From the NCBI GenBank assembly GCA_963789025.1, contig CAWBIT010000005.1, positions 558,001-622,000 on the forward strand: 64,000 nt of DNA. The letters are read 5' to 3'. This DNA comes from AP-15 sp963789025. GTDB taxonomy: Bacteria; Pseudomonadota; Alphaproteobacteria; ATCC43930; CGMCC-115725. Positions 54,660 through 63,851 of the stretch are shown piece after piece. Below the pieces are notes generated by a model that ran no database searches, was not told where the DNA came from, and saw only the letters and a program-made list of their open reading frames with translations. The translations under genes and the position numbers were made by a program. Position 1 is the stretch's first letter. Each line of letters starts with the position of its first letter.

Positions 54660-55871
54660 ATGACGCGTGCCGCCGTTCGCCTTGCCGCACCGTCCGGCCC
54701 GGAGGAACTGATCGCCCGCGCCAAGGCGATGGTGCCCGAGATCCGGGAATTGGCCGAAGAGACGGAGCGCAACCGCACGATCGCGCCGCACATAATCGGC
54801 AGGATCCGCGATGCGGAACTGCTGCGGACCTGCCGGCCAAAGGAATTCGGCGGCTTCGAATACGACGCCGTGGTCGCGTTGGAGATCGCCCTGGCGGTAT
54901 CGGCGGCTTGCGCGTCGACCGGCTGGGCGCTCAACGGAGCCCTCTCGAACGGCATCTCGTTCGGCCATTTCCCAATCGAGACACAGCGTGAATTGTGGGG
55001 CGGCGGGGACGACCCGTTCACCTGCGCCTGTTTCGCCCCGACCGGCGCGGCGGTCCCGAAAGAGGGCGGCTATGTGCTGAGCGGCAAATGGTCGTTCGCC
55101 AGCGGCTGCGATCATTCGAGCTGGATCAGGCTCGGCGCCCTGATCACGCCGCCGGGCGGCGCGCCGCCTTATGAAGGCGCGTTTTTTCTGTTGCCGATCG
55201 GCGATGTCGAGATCGAGGACAATTGGTTCGTCTGCGGACTCTCGGGCACCGGCAGCAAGAACATCATCGCGCACGAGGCCTTTGTGCCGCAGCATCGCGT
55301 GCTGCTGTTCGCCGATACGCGTTCGGGCCGCACGCCCGGCGCGCAACATCACAAGAACCCGCTCTACCGCCTGCCGCTGTTGGTGGTCGGCGCCACGATG
55401 CTGGCCTCGACCGCGGTCGGCGCCGCAAAAGGGGCGATCGAGGCCTATCTGGCGATGACAACCGGGCGCGAGACCCGCGGCGCCCTCGCCGGCGGCGGGC
55501 TCGCAATGGCCGAATTCGCTACCGTGCAATTGCGCGTCGCGGAAGCCTCTGCCGCGGTGGAGGCGGCGGAAATGATCCTGGTGACCGATCTGCGGAACGC
55601 GATGGAGAAGTTGCGAGCCGGCGAGGAAATCACGGTCGCCGACCGCATCCGCTGCCGCCGCAACCAAGCGTACGCGACGAAGCTCGCCCTCCAGGCCGTG
55701 GAGGCGCTCAACGCCTCGACCGGCGGCTATGGCCTGATGCTCAGCAATCCGGTGCAGCGCGCCTGGCGCGACGTCAACGCCGTCGCCCGCCATGTCAGCC
55801 TCAATTGGGACGCGGTCGGCACGATGTACGGCCAGCACGCCTTCGGCCTCGAGCCCCGCGGCCAATATTAA
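54660..55871 (+). CDS. Flavin-dependent monooxygenase, acyl-CoA dehydrogenase fold (HsaA/HpaC2-like)
   Basis: This 403-residue protein has the acyl-CoA dehydrogenase fold of group D monooxygenases (PF08028), which hydroxylate phenolic substrates using reduced flavin supplied by a partner. RTCRPKEFGGFEYDAVVALE, AACASTGWALNGALSNGISF, GGYVLSGKWSFASGCDHSSW, DNWFVCGLSGTGSKNIIAHE and MLSNPVQRAWRDVNAVARHV are the landmarks. No flavin reductase is in the window. An ATG at 54660 follows CGGAGAGG. The stop codon TAA (55869-55871) forms part of the target duplication of the adjacent IS1595 element. Confidence 0.88.
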   Translation: MTRAAVRLAAPSGPEELIARAKAMVPEIRELAEETERNRTIAPHIIGRIRDAELLRTCRPKEFGGFEYDAVVALEIALAVSAACASTGWALNGALSNGISFGHFPIETQRELWGGGDDPFTCACFAPTGAAVPKEGGYVLSGKWSFASGCDHSSWIRLGALITPPGGAPPYEGAFFLLPIGDVEIEDNWFVCGLSGTGSKNIIAHEAFVPQHRVLLFADTRSGRTPGAQHHKNPLYRLPLLVVGATMLASTAVGAAKGAIEAYLAMTTGRETRGALAGGGLAMAEFATVQLRVAEASAAVEAAEMILVTDLRNAMEKLRAGEEITVADRIRCRRNQAYATKLALQAVEALNASTGGYGLMLSNPVQRAWRDVNAVARHVSLNWDAVGTMYGQHAFGLEPRGQY

Positions 55872-55889
55872 CACAGCGGAATTATGCAC

Positions 55890-55918
55890 TTGACAAAGTC
55901 GCGCTAAGCCCTTAACTT
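55890..55918 (+). promoter_or_regulatory. Promoter-like sequence in left terminal repeat
   Basis: TTGACA (55890-55895) is a perfect -35 box. A 17-base spacer leads to TAACTT (55913-55918). It points inward, 29 bases before the transposase ATG. The following TATAGGTA forms an imperfect palindrome with TAACTT. A matching arrangement occurs in the right repeat. Confidence 0.5.
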
Positions 55919-55946
55919 ATAGGTAGAAAATCGATGGGCAAGCGCC

Positions 55947-56933
55947 ATGTTGACCCTCAACAAAGTCTCCGCTCTTAGCGAGGATGAAGCCCGCGAAACG
56001 ATCGAGCGCATTTTATGGCCGAACGGTCCGGTTTGCCCGCATTGCGGCGCAACGGAGAACGTGACTCGGCTTCAGGGCAAGGCGCATCGTGCGGGCGTCT
56101 TCCAGTGCAACAACTGCCATGATCAATTTACGGTCACAGTCGGGACGATTTTTGAAGATTCCCACATCCCGTTGCGCAAATGGCTGATGGCGTTCGCGCT
56201 GCTCTGTTCGGCGAAAAAAGGCATCTCCGCGCTTCAGTTACAGCGCGAACTCGAATTCGGTTCCTACCGCACCGCATGGCACATGGCACACCGCATTCGG
56301 CACGCAATGAGTAAAGAGCCTTTAGCCGGATTGCTCAAGGGCACCGTTGAGGCGGACGAAACCTATGTTGGCGGCAAACCGAGGAAACCTGCCGGACCTT
56401 CACGCGGAGCTGGCGAGCCGAAACCGAAGCGGCGGGGCGGCGGACGCAGCACGCAGCATCGGACTCCGGTTGTGGCATTGGTCGAACGCGAAGGCGGCCG
56501 ATCCGTAGCGAAGCCGACTATCGACGCCAGAGCCGAGACCCTGGCTCCTATCGTGCGCGCCAATGTCGATCTGAGCGCGACGTTCATGACCGATGCGTGG
56601 CGCGGCTACATCACCGTTGGCCGGGAATTCGCGGGCGGACACCACCGGGTAGATCACGGCGCAGGCGAGTATGCTCGCGGAGAGGCGCATGTGAACACGG
56701 CAGAGAGCTTTTTCGCGCTGTTGAAACGCGGAATCGTCGGCTCGTTTCATCACGTTTCGCCGGAGCACCTTCATCGGTATTGCGATGAGTTCTCGTTCCG
56801 GTGGGACCATCGGTCTACTACCAACTCGGTTCGAACCGAAATCGCAATTCGACAGGCTGAAGGAAAGCGCCTCAGTTATAAGCGTCCTACCGGGGCACCG
56901 ATTGACGATCCAACTAGTTGGAATGCATTATAG
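55947..56933 (+). CDS. IS1595-family transposase (ISXO2-like)
   Basis: This 328-residue enzyme has an N-terminal zinc ribbon with CPHCGATEN and FQCNNCHDQFTVTVGTIFED. An HTH region SAKKGISALQLQRELEFGSY follows. The catalytic core has TVEADETYVGGKPRKPAG (first Asp), ATFMTDAWRGYITVG (second Asp) and EAHVNTAESFFALLKRGIVG. It belongs to the same superfamily as the transposase at 17340 but is clearly a different subgroup. The frame is intact, so the element may still move. Confidence 0.92.
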   Translation: MLTLNKVSALSEDEARETIERILWPNGPVCPHCGATENVTRLQGKAHRAGVFQCNNCHDQFTVTVGTIFEDSHIPLRKWLMAFALLCSAKKGISALQLQRELEFGSYRTAWHMAHRIRHAMSKEPLAGLLKGTVEADETYVGGKPRKPAGPSRGAGEPKPKRRGGGRSTQHRTPVVALVEREGGRSVAKPTIDARAETLAPIVRANVDLSATFMTDAWRGYITVGREFAGGHHRVDHGAGEYARGEAHVNTAESFFALLKRGIVGSFHHVSPEHLHRYCDEFSFRWDHRSTTNSVRTEIAIRQAEGKRLSYKRPTGAPIDDPTSWNAL

Positions 56934-57120
56934 TTGCCTGCATTTGGAGCCATGTTAAGGAATTTTCCCCACCCTTGACGCGTTTTTCAATTTGCATTAG
57001 GAGCCGGATCAATCCATGTTACGCGACGTTAGTCTCCGGCACTGAGGCCGTGAAAGCGGGTCAGTGCGTCATGAAACTGTCCAGTGGAGGGCAAGCGATG
57101 CTTAGGTACATCCCGCTCGA

Positions 57121-57840
57121 TTAGACGCGACCGCGTCTCACGCTCTCAACGAGGGAAAGGGCGTTCTCGAAGAGACCTTCGACGACGCCCTCCTCATTTT
57201 GGCGCTCAAGAATGTGTCCAGTGAAGTAGATCCCAAAATCCAAAATAGGGCCGCGAAACAGATCATCCACGTCCTGCAATGATACGTATTGACGCCTGAC
57301 CATAACGCCTATCGTTTCTAGAAAACCAGCAAACGCATAGAGAGATCTGTAAATTGCTACTTCCTCCTCCTTTTCGGAGGTTCTAAAATAAGTCAGCTTA
57401 GCCGAAAAAAGCTCGCCGGCCTTGAGCCTTCTAGCCTCATCGTTTAGAGTTGGATATTGGATACGGGCGTCATTCAGACAGTCACGTCGCTGCCTGGCGA
57501 AGGTTCTCGATGCGCCCGTGATCTCCGGGCTATCCCATTTGCGATCCAATTCGAGAAGGAAGGTCGCCCTTGCCTGACGAAGGGTTGCGGCGCGCATCTC
57601 TCGCGCTTCCTCAACTTGGTCGCGCGCATATGCTAAGGCGACGATGGCAATCACCACGATCAGTGTCTGTGCAATGAAGAAGATAATTTCTAACGCATCG
57701 CGAGCTTCGGGTCCCGGTAGGAATGGCTTTATCCAATGGAGTCCATAGGCGAGGGCCACCAAGAGAGCAACGCCGGATAGGGCATAAGCAACTCGCGTCC
57801 TGGTTAGACGGATCCCGGTGGCGCGAGCTAGTATGTTCAT
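57121..57840 (-). CDS. DUF4760 membrane protein (transposon passenger)
   Basis: This 239-residue protein has two N-terminal membrane helices (about 19-35 VAYALSGVALLVALAYG and about 50-70 ALEIIFFIAQTLIVVIAIVA). A coiled-coil linker (YARDQVEEAREMRAATLRQA) follows, then a cytosolic helical DUF4760 domain with FLLELDRKWDSPEITGASRT and SLYAFAGFLETIGVMVRRQY. ATG 57840 (MNILARATG) is preferred because the longer frame upstream runs through the tRNA-like sequence. Function unknown; such proteins are common cargo of mobile elements and defence islands. Confidence 0.75.
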   Translation of the reverse strand: MNILARATGIRLTRTRVAYALSGVALLVALAYGLHWIKPFLPGPEARDALEIIFFIAQTLIVVIAIVALAYARDQVEEAREMRAATLRQARATFLLELDRKWDSPEITGASRTFARQRRDCLNDARIQYPTLNDEARRLKAGELFSAKLTYFRTSEKEEEVAIYRSLYAFAGFLETIGVMVRRQYVSLQDVDDLFRGPILDFGIYFTGHILERQNEEGVVEGLFENALSLVESVRRGRV

Positions 57841-57887
57841 CGGCTTTCTCCTCCCGAATAACGACTCACCTGTGGTAAAGTTGAAAG

Positions 57888-57969
57888 TGTCCCGGGTCGG
57901 ACTTGCACCGACAAGCCTGCTCGGCGGCGGCTCCCTGAGCCGCTGTGTCTGCTTTTCCACCACCGGGAC
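57888..57969 (-). tRNA. tRNA-Leu-like gene (CAG-type), class II, probably degenerate
   Basis: The 82-nt minus-strand sequence folds as a cloverleaf. Acceptor GTCCCGG pairs perfectly with CCGGGAC (discriminator A, no CCA). The D arm is GTGGAAAAGCAGACAC. The anticodon stem GCGGC/GCCGC has the loop TCAGGGA. A long variable arm follows, then T arm GTCGG/CCGAC with loop TGCAAGT. It aligns well with bacterial tRNA-Leu(CAG), but the loop lacks U33 in standard position and the D loop lacks the GG pair. It may be a decayed or mobile-element tRNA. It sits between two passenger genes. Confidence 0.55.
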
Positions 57970-58070
57970 ATGGATGGACGGGGCCGGGAGCTACCCGGCC
58001 TCTCCTACCCCCCTACGGGGGCTGCGAGCGGCACCGGAGCCATGACCTCCCGTGCCGCCCGGAAGGCCTC

Positions 58071-58889
58071 CTATTCGGCTAAGGCGGTTCCATCAGGCGC
58101 CTCCTTCGCTTCGGGGACAGAGGCGGCGGCGGGCCGTGACCGAGACGCATCCCGCCGTTGTCTTCCGACCACCGGAGCGCCGACTTCCTTGCGTTTGAGG
58201 TATTGGATCAGCGTCCAGACGGCGGCTTGTTCGTCCGGGTTCATGTCGGACGGATCAAAGACCGCCAGTAGCTGGTAGGCGTTCGGCGCTCGCGGGGTTG
58301 TGGCCGCATCGAGCCCCCCATTGGAGTTCACAGCGGGCGGCTCCGTAGACGGTGTTGCCGGCGTCCTCGTAGGAGTCGCCCGCGCTGCGCGGCGTCTCCC
58401 CGACGTCGGCATCGATCTGGGCTTCTTGTTCTTCGTTATGTGTTGGCTGATTTCGACCTGCGCATCCCGAGCGGCATTCAGGAAAAAGGTTCTCGATTTG
58501 CGTTGAACAGCTTCAGCGCCACCGAAGGCATTCCGGAAAGCCTCGTTGAATTGTCCCGGCGACGCCGTTGCTAAGCCGATTTCGAATATCGCCGGATACC
58601 TTTTTTTCAATAAGTCCTCAAGGACAACCGGCCATTGATCCGTGTCATAGGCTTGATGCAACCGTTCAAGCGCTTCAGTCGGAATTCCCTTGGCATCGAT
58701 CAGGTCGAAAAATCGAAGCGTCGCGATAAGCTGTCCCTGAACCGTGCCCGCAAAATTCTGCAGCAGGCTCCGGTCAATCCTATTTGGCAGCTTGTGCGGC
58801 TTCAGGTTCTGGACGAACGTCTTCATGGACTGAAATGCGATATACGGCGCCACGCCGTTTCCGCCCGCATCCTGTTCTTGGTCTGCCAT
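58071..58889 (-). CDS. DUF5343 domain protein (transposon passenger)
   Basis: This 272-residue protein shows APYIAFQSMKTFVQNLKPHK and KLPNRIDRSLLQNFAGTVQG. QLIATLRFFDLIDAKGIPTE and the later LKKRYPAIFEIGLATASPGQ continue the DUF5343 domain, followed by FRNAFGGAEAVQRKSRTFFL. The C-terminal third is Pro/Thr/Arg-rich and ends with FDPSDMNPDEQAAVWTLIQY. DUF5343 proteins are common in mobile and defence islands and have no proven activity. The family assignment is by resemblance. Confidence 0.75.
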   Translation of the reverse strand: MADQEQDAGGNGVAPYIAFQSMKTFVQNLKPHKLPNRIDRSLLQNFAGTVQGQLIATLRFFDLIDAKGIPTEALERLHQAYDTDQWPVVLEDLLKKRYPAIFEIGLATASPGQFNEAFRNAFGGAEAVQRKSRTFFLNAARDAQVEISQHITKNKKPRSMPTSGRRRAARATPTRTPATPSTEPPAVNSNGGLDAATTPRAPNAYQLLAVFDPSDMNPDEQAAVWTLIQYLKRKEVGAPVVGRQRRDASRSRPAAASVPEAKEAPDGTALAE

Positions 58890-59044
58890 TTGGCATCATC
58901 CTCGTATTCGGCATTCGGAATGATGCCTTATGCCATATCCGCGCGGCGGGATTCAACCCCGGAATTGCGGCTGCCAAGAAAAAACTTTTAGTCCGCCTTT
59001 GCCGCCGAGACCATACACCCCGAAAAGCGAATCGGAGGGAAGTG

Positions 59045-59323
59045 ATGGCCTATCCCATCGTGATGGCAAGGGCATATAAAGGCGAGCCGTGGCGCTGCTT
59101 TGTGGTGCGAACGACGGAGCGCGGGGCTTTTCTGGCCGGGCCTAACTCCGTGGAGGCGATCGAGGCTGGAGAATGCGAGCCCGTCGGCTTCCCTATCGAG
59201 GATGTCTTCGAGTTCGATGCCGACCTTTACGATCGGCTGCATGCGCAGTGGGAACGCGACGGACGGACGGATGACACGTTATGGCGCTCAGCGCGACTGT
59301 ATTCGGAACCGAGAGCCGCCTGA
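59045..59323 (+). CDS. Small hypothetical passenger protein
   Basis: This 92-residue protein has the sequence VMARAYKGEPWRCFVVRTTE, EAIEAGECEPVGFPIEDVFE and DDTLWRSARLYSEPRAA. ATG 59045 follows GGAGGGAAGTG, a good ribosome site. The stop overlaps the ATG of the next small gene (TGATG), indicating translational coupling. No family recognised. Confidence 0.65.
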   Translation: MAYPIVMARAYKGEPWRCFVVRTTERGAFLAGPNSVEAIEAGECEPVGFPIEDVFEFDADLYDRLHAQWERDGRTDDTLWRSARLYSEPRAA

Positions 59324-59514
59324 TGCCGGAAAAGAAACCGAAGCGCGCCACGAAGAAAGGCGAGCCAGCCGAACGCGGCGGCAAGATTTCACTATACGGA
59401 CTATCGATCGAGGACGCGTTGCGCGCCGCCGCCAAAACAGGGCGCCCTCCGAAGCCTGTCCGTTCCACGAAGCGACGAACGAACAGCAAGACGATCCCGC
59501 CCGGAGGAGAATAA
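59323..59514 (+). CDS. Small basic hypothetical passenger protein
   Basis: This 63-residue Lys/Arg-rich protein has the core ISLYGLSIEDALRAAAKTGR flanked by basic tails (MPEKKPKRATKKGE and RSTKRRTNSKT). Short proteins with a similar SLyGLsxEeALraal segment occur near mobile genes and may bind nucleic acid. It is coupled by TGATG to the preceding gene. Confidence 0.6.
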   Translation: MPEKKPKRATKKGEPAERGGKISLYGLSIEDALRAAAKTGRPPKPVRSTKRRTNSKTIPPGGE

Positions 59515-59529
59515 AGCCCGCTACAAGTT

Positions 59530-59826
59530 TTAGCGCCTGAGCGATGCCACCAATGCCCTACCAGCCTCGGTAATTCGAAAACCCCTGTAGATGCCCTCTG
59601 CAAGCCCTGCCTTCTCAAGCGTCTAATGGCTTTTGAGATTACGAACTTTCTGCGAGAATTTTGTGTCCGTCCTTTGTTCCAGGATCTTCGCGTCCTCCCC
59701 CTCTGGTCGAAACATGTCCTCAAGCGCTTGGATGAGATCGGCGGTTTTTATTTCGCCGTTCGGTGCTCCATCCAACAACTCAAGAGTGGGGATAACCAAA
59801 TCCGGTTCGGGAATACGTCTGGGCAT
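59530..59826 (-). pseudogene. Winged-helix passenger protein with in-frame TAG
   Basis: ATG 59826 (MPRRIPEPDLVIPTLELLDG) leads through IKTADLIQALEDMFRPEG and FSQKVRNLKSH to TAG at 59623-59625, then continues in the same frame as TLEKAGLAEGIYRGFRITEA and GRALVASLRR to TAA at 59530. The combined 98 residues form a small winged-helix (Mrr-N-like) DNA-binding domain. One base change explains the TAG. A palindrome in the promoter upstream may be its operator. It could regulate the element. Confidence 0.6.
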
Positions 59827-59853
59827 CGTCTCTGCGGACCTCAATGTGCAATT

Positions 59854-59890
59854 TAACCTTCAGGTTAGGACTCGCGTTGGACTTTGTCAA
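59854..59890 (-). promoter_or_regulatory. Promoter-like sequence and palindrome in right terminal repeat
   Basis: On the minus strand, TTGACA (59885-59890), a 17-base spacer and TAACCT (59862-59867) mirror the left-end promoter. The -10 region overlaps a perfect palindrome TAACCT-GA-AGGTTA (59854-59867), a candidate operator. It would drive the winged-helix gene 28 bases downstream. Confidence 0.5.
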
Positions 59891-59930
59891 GTGCATAGTT
59901 CCGTAACACAGTTGATCGGATGGATCCGTA

Positions 59931-60232
59931 ATGGCGGCCTACCAATACATCTATGTGATGAAAGGCTTGAGCAAGACATACCCTGGCGGACGCGAGGTGT
60001 TGAAGGACATTTGGCTGTCGTTTCTCCCGGGGGCCAAGATCGGCGTGCTGGGACCGGACGGCGCCGGCAAGTCGACCCTGTTGCGCATCATGGCCGGCGA
60101 CGAGCGCGACTTTGCCGGCGAGGCTTGGGCGGCGGAGGGAGCGCGGGTCGGCTATCTGCCGCAGGAGCCGGCGCTCGATGCGACGAAGGACGTGTTCGGC
60201 AATGTCATCGAGGGCCACGCCGAGACTGAGCG
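59931..60232 (+). pseudogene. ABC-F (EttA) N-terminal fragment, duplicated
   Basis: ATG 59931 opens the first about 100 residues of an ABC-F protein nearly identical to the start of ettA at 61480: MAAYQYIYVMKGLSKTYPGG and GVLGPDGAGKSTLLRIMAGD. After VIEGHAETE the sequence leaves the ABC-F frame and joins a TPR remnant. The P-loop reads GPDGAGKS, where the full copy has GPNGAGKS. No signature motif or second cassette follows. This is a partial duplication. Confidence 0.85.
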
Positions 60233-60277
60233 GGGTCGTGCTGGCGCTACGTCCGTGCGGTTGCGGTCTTCCAGCCG

Positions 60278-60986
60278 ATGACGAAGGGGGCGACTCTCGA
60301 GGCTCTGGGACTGATCGATCAGGCGATCGCCATCGATCGGCATTACGGGCCGGCGCTTGCTTTCGCGGCGGGCTGCCATATGCAGTTCGTCAATTACAGC
60401 TGGGCCAAAGATCCCCAGACCGCCCGCCGCAAAGCCGTCGATCTCGCGAGACGGGCATTGCAAGTCGCCCGCGATGATCCGGACGTGATTGCCAGCGCAG
60501 CGATGGTCCTCGCCGTTTTCGGCGAGGACATCGGTACGATGACAGCCTTGGCCGATCGTGCGCCTGGCGCTCAATCCGAGCTGTGCCCGCGGGTGGTACC
60601 ATAGCGGCTTCCTCAAGCTAATGGCCGGCGAGCCCAACCGCGCCATCGAGCTGGCTGAGAACTCGCTGCGTCTCAGCCCGCACACCCGGAGCGGGCCGGT
60701 TCACACTCTGATCGGCGCCTCCCACTTTCTCAGCCGGCGCTTCAACAAGGCGACAGCAAACCTGCTCCTCGCGCTCGAGGAGACCTCGACTTGCCCGGTG
60801 GCCTATCGCTATCTCGCTGCTTGCTACGCCCGTACGGGGCGGCTCGATGAGGCGCGGGATGTCGTCAAGCGGCTGCGCGCCATTACCCCTGCCGTGATGC
60901 CGCCGGATATTATGTACCTGCGCAATGCCCAGCACCGCGAACTTTACCTGTCGGGTTTGCGCCTGGCGGCCGGCGAGGCGACCTGA
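60278..60986 (+). pseudogene. C-terminal TPR part of an adenylate/guanylate cyclase-type protein, frameshifted
   Basis: Two frames joined near 60562 (one extra C) encode ALGLIDQAIAIDRHYGPALA, RKAVDLARRALQVARDDPDV, LNPSCARGWYHSGFLKLMAG, FLSRRFNKATANLLLALEET and PVAYRYLAACYARTGRLDEA. This TPR array is the usual C-terminus of rhizobial class III cyclases with an N-terminal cyclase or winged-helix domain, which is absent here. It directly abuts the ABC-F fragment, so a rearrangement joined the two. Confidence 0.65.
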
Positions 60987-61479
60987 GGACCCGCGCCCGC
61001 TCGTGCGATACCATTATCTCGCTTGCAGCCTGTGCTCTCCTAGCGGAGCAGGTTTCACGAAAGAAAGTCGTTGCGACGATGACGATCCTAAAATTGGCTT
61101 CCTCGCATTGCCTCTACCAAGGCTACGAGGAGAACGCCCCCATGTCTCAGCTAGCAGCACCATGTAGGTCGCCATCTTCCCGACAAGTTCGAAGCGCATG
61201 CTCGCGCCATCGCTGGATGGGCCCGCGAAGCAGAATATGGAGCTTGATTTGCGCTTCCCTGCCGTCTCCCTGTTAGGCGAATTTTGTTCCCTGCCAGACC
61301 ACGACAAATTCCCTGCAGGGCGGCGGCAGGGCGGCCCCTCTAACTTACGGATTTGAAAAGGGATTTTTGACGATGAACCGCGAAGATTTTCCGGCTGGAG
61401 GCAATTTTTTCCCGTGTTTTCCCTGCCCGGCAGGGAAAGCGGGGGACGGCGGCGCCGCACACTTTACCAGGGATCGGTG
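60987..61479. other. Gene-free stretch with TTCCCTG repeats
   Basis: No convincing gene was found. Between about 61260 and 61440 the motif TTCCCTG or TCCCTG recurs at least five times, with CCCTGCAGGG and CCCTGCCCGGCAGGG palindromes close to the ettA start. Similar FPV/REF-type repeats occur in Bradyrhizobium genomes. The promoter of ettA is presumably here but no clear boxes were identified. Confidence 0.5.
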
Positions 61480-63157
<1,678 letters not shown>

Positions 63158-63162
<5 letters not shown>

Positions 63163-63172
63163 CTGAGTCAGC
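63158..63172. terminator. Short hairpin between convergent genes
   Basis: GCTGACTGAGTCAGC is a perfect palindrome that overlaps the ettA stop codon and the end of the convergent MlaC-like gene (stop at 63168). It lacks a T tract, so termination function is tentative. Confidence 0.35.
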
Positions 63173-63785
63173 GGGCCGGCATGCTGCTGCCACTGCCTCG
63201 CTCCTCGCCCTCCTTTGCGAGGAGCCCCGCCAGCTGTCCGCCATTGCGTTGGATCAACCCGGCAAATTCCGAGCGTTCGGTCAACGCCATGCTGACGCCG
63301 TCGACGCTTACATCGGTAATCTTATAGACGCCCTTTCGTGTGTTTAGCCGCCAATCGACCTTGATCGGCGGGCCCTGCGGACGAATGATCTCGCTCGAGA
63401 CGATCGCACCCCCGGGCTCGGTGCGGCTGCCTAGGACCCGCAAACTCTCGCCACTGTATTCGGCAAGGCGCTGTCCGTAGAAGCGCACGAGATGAGCTTC
63501 CAGGAGACTTTTGAACTCCTGCCGCTCGGCTTCGCTCGCTCCGCGCCAGTACGGGCCTAGAACGAGACGGGAAATGCTCCTCTGATCGAAATCCTGATGG
63601 AGCGCCCGGTGGAAATAAGCGCGCTTCTGGTCCGGGCTTGCACTGGAGCGGATCACCTCGATTGCCTGGTTGCCGAGGTTCCGGATGAAGTCGTCGGGAC
63701 CCGCCGCAGCGGCAGGCTGAAACGGGGCTGCGGCTGCCGCCGAAAGCAACGCGAACCAAGTCGTCAGAAGGAAACGGCGCATCAT
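63168..63785 (-). CDS. MlaC-like phospholipid-transport periplasmic protein
   Basis: This 205-residue periplasmic protein has the signal peptide RRFLLTTWFALLSAAAAAPF. The MlaC (Ttg2D) fold region contains IRNLGNQAIEVIRSSASPDQ, LHQDFDQRSISRLVLGPYWR and EFKSLLEAHLVRFYGQRLAE. VLGSRTEPGGAIVSSEIIRP and VYKITDVSVDGVSMALTERS complete the fold. MlaC ferries phospholipids between outer membrane and the MlaFEDB complex. The other mla genes are not in the window. Frame intact. Confidence 0.9.
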   Translation of the reverse strand: MMRRFLLTTWFALLSAAAAAPFQPAAAAGPDDFIRNLGNQAIEVIRSSASPDQKRAYFHRALHQDFDQRSISRLVLGPYWRGASEAERQEFKSLLEAHLVRFYGQRLAEYSGESLRVLGSRTEPGGAIVSSEIIRPQGPPIKVDWRLNTRKGVYKITDVSVDGVSMALTERSEFAGLIQRNGGQLAGLLAKEGEERGSGSSMPAR

Positions 63786-63851
63786 CTCCTATACCTCGCA
63801 GGCTGTACCAGCTTACGAGCTAACGGCTCCCGCTCGCGTCGGGTTCTCTCT

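Larger units (their letters stand above)
55877..59903 (+). mobile_element. IS1595-family transposon with passenger genes, 4027 bp
   Basis: The exact ends are inverted repeats: CGGAATTATGCACTTGACAA on the left and CGGAACTATGCACTTGACAA on the right read inward, with AGTC continuing both. The octamer TAACACAG lies directly outside each end (55869-55876 and 59904-59911), the 8-bp duplication expected of the family. Inside are an intact transposase, a DUF4760 membrane protein, a tRNA-Leu-like sequence, a DUF5343 protein, two small genes and a winged-helix gene with one in-frame TAG. IS1595 elements with passengers are known. Without the element the flavin monooxygenase gene and the ABC-F fragment would be neighbours. 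Confidence 0.95.

Noticed and set aside
5700..55900. CRISPR array
   Set aside because: No regularly spaced short direct repeats with unique spacers were seen; the only regular repeats are the TPR-coding 144-bp units and the Gly/Met-coding units.
57970..58045. Second tRNA-like structure next to the tRNA-Leu-like gene (GTA in a CCCCC/GGGGG hairpin)
   Set aside because: The acceptor stem needs a bulge, the anticodon stem leaves only a three-base loop, and the T loop lacks the expected residues; I treat it as GC-rich hairpin DNA.
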